A DNA stretch of 64,000 nt from the NCBI RefSeq assembly GCF_900090225.1, contig NZ_FMHY01000002.1, forward strand, positions 1,302,001-1,366,000, given 5' to 3'. Positions 60,248 to 64,000 of this stretch are shown here, piece by piece. Position numbers and translations under genes: made by a program. How positions within the stretch are numbered: the stretch's first letter is position 1; each line of letters starts with the position of its first letter. The stretch is from Micromonospora eburnea. Its GTDB lineage: Bacteria > Actinomycetota > Actinomycetes > Mycobacteriales > Micromonosporaceae. The notes beneath the pieces were generated by a model. That model did no database searches. It was not told the origin of the DNA and saw nothing but the letters and a program-made list of their open reading frames with translations.

Positions 60248-61375
60248 GTGGACCGGAACCGGAGCGGCTGGGGCGACCGGGTCTTCGACGCCCTGGTCGC
60301 CCTGGTCCTGGTCGTCTTCGGCCTGTTCGGCACCGGGCCGGCCGGCCTCAACCAGGGGCTGAGTACCGGCCGGGCGACGTATCCGCTGGTCGTGGTGGCC
60401 GCGCTCGCCCTGGCCGTCCGGCGACGGTGGCCGCTGGCCACCCTGGCCGTGGTCACCGGGGCGACCACGCCGTACCTGGTGCTCGGCTACCCGTACGGGC
60501 CGATCCTGATCTCGTTCTTCGTCGCGGTGTACACGGTCGCCGCGTACCGGCCGTTGCGGACCGCGGCGTTGGCCGGCGCGGCCGCGATGCTGGCACTGCT
60601 CGTGCACGTCTTCGTCGGGGCGCGCCCGACCGGACTGGACGGCCTGATGGGGGCCGCCGCCTGGTTGGTGGTGCCGTTCGCGGTCGGGACCACCGTCCGC
60701 CTGGGCCGGGAGAGCGCGGCCCGGAACCGGGTGGACGAGGCCCGCCGGCTGGCCGACGCCGAGCGGCTGCGGGTCGCCCGGGAGGTGCACGACGTGGTCG
60801 GGCATGGGCTCGCCGCCATCCACATGCAGGCGGAGATCGCCCTGCACCTGCTCGGCAAGCGGCCGGAGCAGGCCGAGGCGGCGTTGACCGCGATCAGCCG
60901 GACCAGCAAGGAGGCATTGGACGAGCTGCGGGTGACGCTCACCGTGGTACGGCGGGACGAGGCGGCCGACGAGCGGTCCCCCGCCCCCGGGCTGGACCAG
61001 CTGCCGCAGCTGCGCGATCGACTGGCCGGGGCCGGGGTGCCGGTGACCGTCGAGGTCGACGGGGAGCCGCGCCCGCTCCCGGTCGCCGTGGACCTGGCCG
61101 CCTACCGGGTCGTGCAGGAGTCGCTCACCAATGTGCTGCGCCACGCCGGTCCGGCCACCGCCACCGTCCGGCTGCGGTACGCGCCCGACGAGGTCACCAT
61201 CGAGGTCACCGATACCGGGCGCGGCCCGGTCGCCGGGCCGGAGTGGTCCGGCGGGTACGGCCTGGCCGGCATGCGGGAGCGGGTGACCGTGCTGGGCGGG
61301 TCGTTCGCCGCCGGCCCCGGCCCCGGCGGCGGTTTCCGGGTGTACGTCACGCTGCCGGCGGAGGAGGTCGCATGA
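60248..61375 (+). CDS. Sensor histidine kinase (HisKA_3/NarL-type)
   Basis: A 375-residue kinase. About six N-terminal transmembrane segments (residues 13-150) have no large extracytoplasmic loop, so it probably senses within the membrane or through the transporter. The dimerisation box is RVAREVHDVVGHGLAAIHMQAE with phospho-acceptor His181. The HATPase_c domain has YRVVQESLTNVLRHAG (N box) and ITDTGRG-like EVTDTGRGPV with GYGLAGMRERVTVLGG (G boxes). GTG at 60248 follows GGGAGGGACGGC. It overlaps the response regulator by ATGA. Confidence 0.93.
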   Translation: MDRNRSGWGDRVFDALVALVLVVFGLFGTGPAGLNQGLSTGRATYPLVVVAALALAVRRRWPLATLAVVTGATTPYLVLGYPYGPILISFFVAVYTVAAYRPLRTAALAGAAAMLALLVHVFVGARPTGLDGLMGAAAWLVVPFAVGTTVRLGRESAARNRVDEARRLADAERLRVAREVHDVVGHGLAAIHMQAEIALHLLGKRPEQAEAALTAISRTSKEALDELRVTLTVVRRDEAADERSPAPGLDQLPQLRDRLAGAGVPVTVEVDGEPRPLPVAVDLAAYRVVQESLTNVLRHAGPATATVRLRYAPDEVTIEVTDTGRGPVAGPEWSGGYGLAGMRERVTVLGGSFAAGPGPGGGFRVYVTLPAEEVA

Positions 61376-62028
61376 TCCGGGTGTTGCTCGCCGACGACCA
61401 GGACCTGGTCCGGATCGGGCTGCGTGCCCTGGTGGAGAGCGAGGACGACCTGACGGTGGTGGGCGAGGCGGCCGACGGGCTCGGCGCGGTCGAGCTGGCC
61501 CGGCGGGAGCGCCCCGACGTGGTGCTGATGGACGTCCGGATGCCGGGCGTCGACGGCATCGAGGCGACCCGGCGGATCGTGGCCGATCCCGGGCTGGCCG
61601 GCACCCGGGTGGTCGTGCTGACCACCTTCGAGCTGGACGAGTACGTCTTCGACGCGCTCCGGCACGGGGCCAGCGGCTTTCTCACCAAGGACACCCGTCC
61701 GGTCGAGCTGCTGCGGGCGATCCGGCTGGTCGCCGAGGGGGAGGCGCTGTTGTCGCCGTCGGTGACCCGGCGGGTGGTTCGGGAGTTCGCCACCCGGCCG
61801 GCCCGGGTGCCCCGGCCGCACCCGCGGCTCGACACCCTCACCGACCGGGAGCGGGAGGTGGTGGGGCTGGTCGGCGAGGGGCTGAGCAACGCCGAGATCG
61901 CCGAGCGGTTGGTGGTCAGCCCGGCCACCGCGCGTACCCACGTCAGCCGGGCCATGGTCAAGCTGGCCGCCCGGGACCGGGCCCAGCTGGTGGTCTTCGC
62001 GTACCAGTCGGGGCTGGTGGCCTCGTGA
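61372..62028 (+). CDS. LuxR/NarL-family response regulator
   Basis: A 218-residue regulator. The receiver domain (1-120) has acidic residues LADDQ, phospho-acceptor Asp54 in VVLMDVRMPGVDG and Lys106 in GFLTKDTRP. The C-terminal LuxR HTH (about 152-212) is LTDREREVVGLVGEGLSNAEIAERLVVSPATARTHVSRAMVKL. It overlaps the kinase gene (ATGA), so they are a cognate pair. The upstream ABC exporter is its likely target. Confidence 0.95.
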   Translation: MIRVLLADDQDLVRIGLRALVESEDDLTVVGEAADGLGAVELARRERPDVVLMDVRMPGVDGIEATRRIVADPGLAGTRVVVLTTFELDEYVFDALRHGASGFLTKDTRPVELLRAIRLVAEGEALLSPSVTRRVVREFATRPARVPRPHPRLDTLTDREREVVGLVGEGLSNAEIAERLVVSPATARTHVSRAMVKLAARDRAQLVVFAYQSGLVAS

Positions 62029-62152
62029 TCTCCTGACGGCGGTCCGGCCGGCGGGAAGCAGTGGGCGGGTGGGACCGTTACCCTTGCGGGTAGCCGGCCT
62101 TGTGCGCGCCGGCCGACTTGTGCCCGCCGAAAACGACAAACGGGATGTTCGC

Positions 62153-63712
62153 GTGTTTGACACCTTGAGTGACCGCCTGTCCGGGATCTTCACCAAGCTC
62201 CGCGGCAAGGGCCGGCTCACCGACGCCGACATCGACGCCACCGCGCGCGAGATCCGGATGGCGTTGCTGGAGGCCGACGTCGCCCTGCCGGTGGTCAAGG
62301 GCTTCATCGCGAGCGTCAAGGAGCGGGCCCGTAGCGCCGAGGTCTCCCAGGCGCTGAACCCGGCGCAGCAGATCATCAAGATCGTCAACGAGGAGCTGGT
62401 CGCGGTTCTCGGCGGCGAGGGGCGGCGGCTCCAGTTCGCCAAGCACCCGCCGACCGTGATCATGCTGGCCGGTCTCCAGGGTTCCGGTAAGACCACCCTC
62501 GCCGGCAAGCTGGCCCGTTGGCTCAAGGCCCAGGGCCACCAGCCGCTGCTGGTCGCCGCCGACCTCCAGCGTCCCAACGCGGTCGGGCAGCTCCAGGTGC
62601 TCGGCGGCCGGGCCGGCGTCGAGGTGTACGCCCCGGAGCCCGGCAACGGCGTCGGCGACCCGGTCCAGGTGGCCCGCGACTCGATCGAGCACGCCAGGCG
62701 GGCGGCTCGGGACATCGTGATCGTCGACACCGCCGGCCGGCTCGGTATCGACGCCGAGATGATGCAGCAGGCGGCCAACATCCGCGACGCGGTCCAGCCC
62801 GACGAGGTCATCTTCGTCATCGACGCGATGGTCGGTCAGGACGCGGTACGCACCGCCGAGGCGTTCCGCGACGGCGTGGGCATCACCGGTGTGGTCCTCT
62901 CCAAGCTCGACGGCGACGCCCGCGGTGGTGCCGCGCTGTCGGTCCGGGAGGTCACCGGGCAGCCGATCCTCTTCGCCTCCACCGGCGAGAAGCTGGAGGA
63001 CTTCGACGTCTTCCACCCCGACCGGATGGCCAGCCGGATCCTCGGCATGGGCGACGTCCTCACCCTGATCGAGCAGGCCGAGGCGGCCTTCGACGCCGAT
63101 CAGAAGGAGAAGATGACCGCCAAGCTGGTGGGCGGTGAGACCTTCACGCTGGAGGACTTCCTCGACCAGCTCATCGCGGTGCGCCGGATGGGCCCGATCG
63201 CCAACGTGCTGGCCATGATGCCCGGCATGGGGCAGATGAAGGACCAGCTCGCCGAGCTGGACGACAAGCACTTCGACCGGGTCACCGCGATCATCCGGTC
63301 GATGACCCCGGCCGAGCGGGTCAACCCGAAGATCATCAACGGTTCCCGGCGGGCCCGCATCGCCAACGGCTCCGGCGTCACCGTGATGGACGTCAACCAG
63401 CTGCTCAACCGCTTCGCCGACGCGCAGAAGATGATGAAGCAGATGGGCGGCATGATGGGCCTGCCCGGCGCGGGTCGGCGCAAGGCGACCAAGTCCCCGA
63501 AGAACAAGCGCAAGGGCACCAAGGGTGGCGGCCGGCCGCGTACCGGGGCGGGGCTGCCGGGCGGTGGGGGCTTCCCCGGTGGCATGCCGCAGCTCCCGCC
63601 GGGCCTGGACCCGGGCGACCTGGCCGGCGCCCAGGGCCTGCCGCCGGGCTTCAAGCTCCCGAAGATCGACTTCAACAAGCTCGGCAAGGGTGGTGACAAG
63701 CACCCCCGCTGA
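62153..63712 (+). CDS. ffh: Signal recognition particle protein Ffh (SRP54)
   Basis: A 519-residue SRP GTPase. The N domain has FDTLSDRLSGIFTKLRGKGRLTDADI. The G domain has MLAGLQGSGKTTLAGKLARWLKAQG, IVIVDTAGRLGID and VVLSKLDGDARGGAALS. The Met-rich M domain has MGPIANVLAMMPGMGQMKDQ and MMKQMGGMMGLPG, which binds 4.5S RNA and signal peptides. The tail is Gly/Pro/Lys-rich, as in actinomycetes. GTG at 62153 matches the family start. It is the partner of FtsY (51981). Confidence 0.96.
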   Translation: MFDTLSDRLSGIFTKLRGKGRLTDADIDATAREIRMALLEADVALPVVKGFIASVKERARSAEVSQALNPAQQIIKIVNEELVAVLGGEGRRLQFAKHPPTVIMLAGLQGSGKTTLAGKLARWLKAQGHQPLLVAADLQRPNAVGQLQVLGGRAGVEVYAPEPGNGVGDPVQVARDSIEHARRAARDIVIVDTAGRLGIDAEMMQQAANIRDAVQPDEVIFVIDAMVGQDAVRTAEAFRDGVGITGVVLSKLDGDARGGAALSVREVTGQPILFASTGEKLEDFDVFHPDRMASRILGMGDVLTLIEQAEAAFDADQKEKMTAKLVGGETFTLEDFLDQLIAVRRMGPIANVLAMMPGMGQMKDQLAELDDKHFDRVTAIIRSMTPAERVNPKIINGSRRARIANGSGVTVMDVNQLLNRFADAQKMMKQMGGMMGLPGAGRRKATKSPKNKRKGTKGGGRPRTGAGLPGGGGFPGGMPQLPPGLDPGDLAGAQGLPPGFKLPKIDFNKLGKGGDKHPR

Positions 63713-63797
63713 CGTGTCGGTGGCGGCGGGCGGTCTCATCGACCTGCCCGCCCGCACCGCCCGGCGGAATGACCTGCTCGCCGCTGACGAGGAGTAA
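63693..63797 (+). CDS. Possible small ORF overlapping the ffh 3' end
   Basis: A 34-residue ORF from GTG 63693 (GGCAAGGGTG just upstream) encodes TSTPADVSVAAGGLIDLPAR and ends RNDLLAADEE before TAA. It overlaps the last 20 bases of ffh. It is not recognised, may be chance, and is supported only by position and a weak ribosome binding site. Confidence 0.2.
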   Translation: MTSTPADVSVAAGGLIDLPARTARRNDLLAADEE

Positions 63798-63815
63798 TCG
63801 GGTAGGACTGTGCGC

Positions 63816-64000
63816 ATGGCTCTGCATGTGCGCGGTGTGCTCCTGCCGGACGACGAGGTCCGGGACCTGTGGCTGGTCGGCGACCGGGTCACCTTCGAAC
63901 CGGTGCCCGGCGCGGAGACCGTCGCCGAGGGCGGCTTCGTCCTCCCCGGCCTGACCGACGCCCACTGCCACATCGGCATCGCCCGGGGCGGCGCCCCGAT
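63816..64000 (+). CDS. Amidohydrolase family protein, N-terminal fragment
   Basis: The window ends after 61 codons. The N-terminal beta-sandwich (HVRGVLLPDDEVRDLWLVGDRVTFEPVPGAE) leads to GGFVLPGLTDAHCHIGIARGG, the first metal-binding HxH of amidohydrolases. ATG at 63816 is the likely start. The substrate class cannot be told from this fragment; it is complete only outside the window. Confidence 0.85.
   Translation, partial: MALHVRGVLLPDDEVRDLWLVGDRVTFEPVPGAETVAEGGFVLPGLTDAHCHIGIARGGAP

Overview
The window is a high-GC actinomycete chromosome segment with C/G-ending codons and frequent GTG starts. Gene content and order fit a Micromonosporaceae genome (Micromonospora or a close relative). 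This is inference: there is no rRNA here and no search was run. Most of it is the conserved actinobacterial core block that in Mycobacterium tuberculosis runs roughly from the Rv2993c homologue through leuC-leuD-hupB-mutT1-ppk, gpsA, ddl, thiL, recG, rsmD, coaD, rnc, mutM, smc, ftsY, amt-glnB-glnD to ffh.

Layout. 0-4.2 kb: a GNAT acetyltransferase, a 3-methyladenine glycosylase family protein, a membrane-anchored secreted protein and a FAH-family hydrolase. 4.2-5.0 kb: tRNA-Gln(CUG) and two identical tRNA-Glu(CUC) genes with hairpins between them. 5-8.7 kb: ndgR divergent from leuCD, then hupB with clear terminators. 8.8-14.2 kb: a membrane EEP-family protein, then ppk-mutT1. 14.2-18.1 kb: a CofC/FbiD protein with a C-terminal OB domain, plsC, gpsA and a cystathionine gamma-lyase-type enzyme. 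18.1-20.7 kb: a PrmC-like methyltransferase behind a structured leader, a DUF397/XRE pair and a small coupled ORF pair. 20.9-30 kb: ddl, DUF3515, a stand-alone Lrp domain, thiL, GNAT, a secreted C39 peptidase, rpmB, fakA-like and recG. 30-37 kb: an LPXTG surface protein, rsmD-coaD, a DivIVA-like protein, DUF177-rpmF-plsX-rnc-mutM. 37-42 kb: an MMPL transporter, a GH114-like lipoprotein, a CAP-domain protein and a coiled-coil microprotein. 42-51.8 kb: smc-HAD, DinB, a universal stress protein, and phoD-marR-MFS. 52-64 kb: ftsY, a kinase, a GlnR-box-driven amt-glnB-glnD cluster, an ABC transporter with a two-component system, ffh and the start of an amidohydrolase.

Functional threads. plsC, gpsA, plsX and the FakA-like kinase cover phosphatidate synthesis. 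ftsY and ffh are the SRP pair. smc, hupB, recG and mutM are chromosome maintenance. ppk-mutT1 links polyphosphate and nucleotide sanitation. amt-glnB-glnD is ammonium sensing.

The most unusual material is intergenic. (1) An 84-bp cassette encodes a 27-residue mini-ORF. It is joined by ATGA overlaps on both sides and supplies the ribosome binding site and start codon of the next gene (before gpsA and before the universal stress protein). (2) A GGGGCCCCCTGTTAAC element starts at or within a few bases of a stop codon in all three copies. (3) Hairpin elements with TGATC ends occur five times between genes. (4) A 20-codon leader ORF lies inside a two-tier hairpin before the PrmC-like gene. Two core genes, mutM and glnD, each appear to lack a single base. 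These are either sequencing errors or real lesions.
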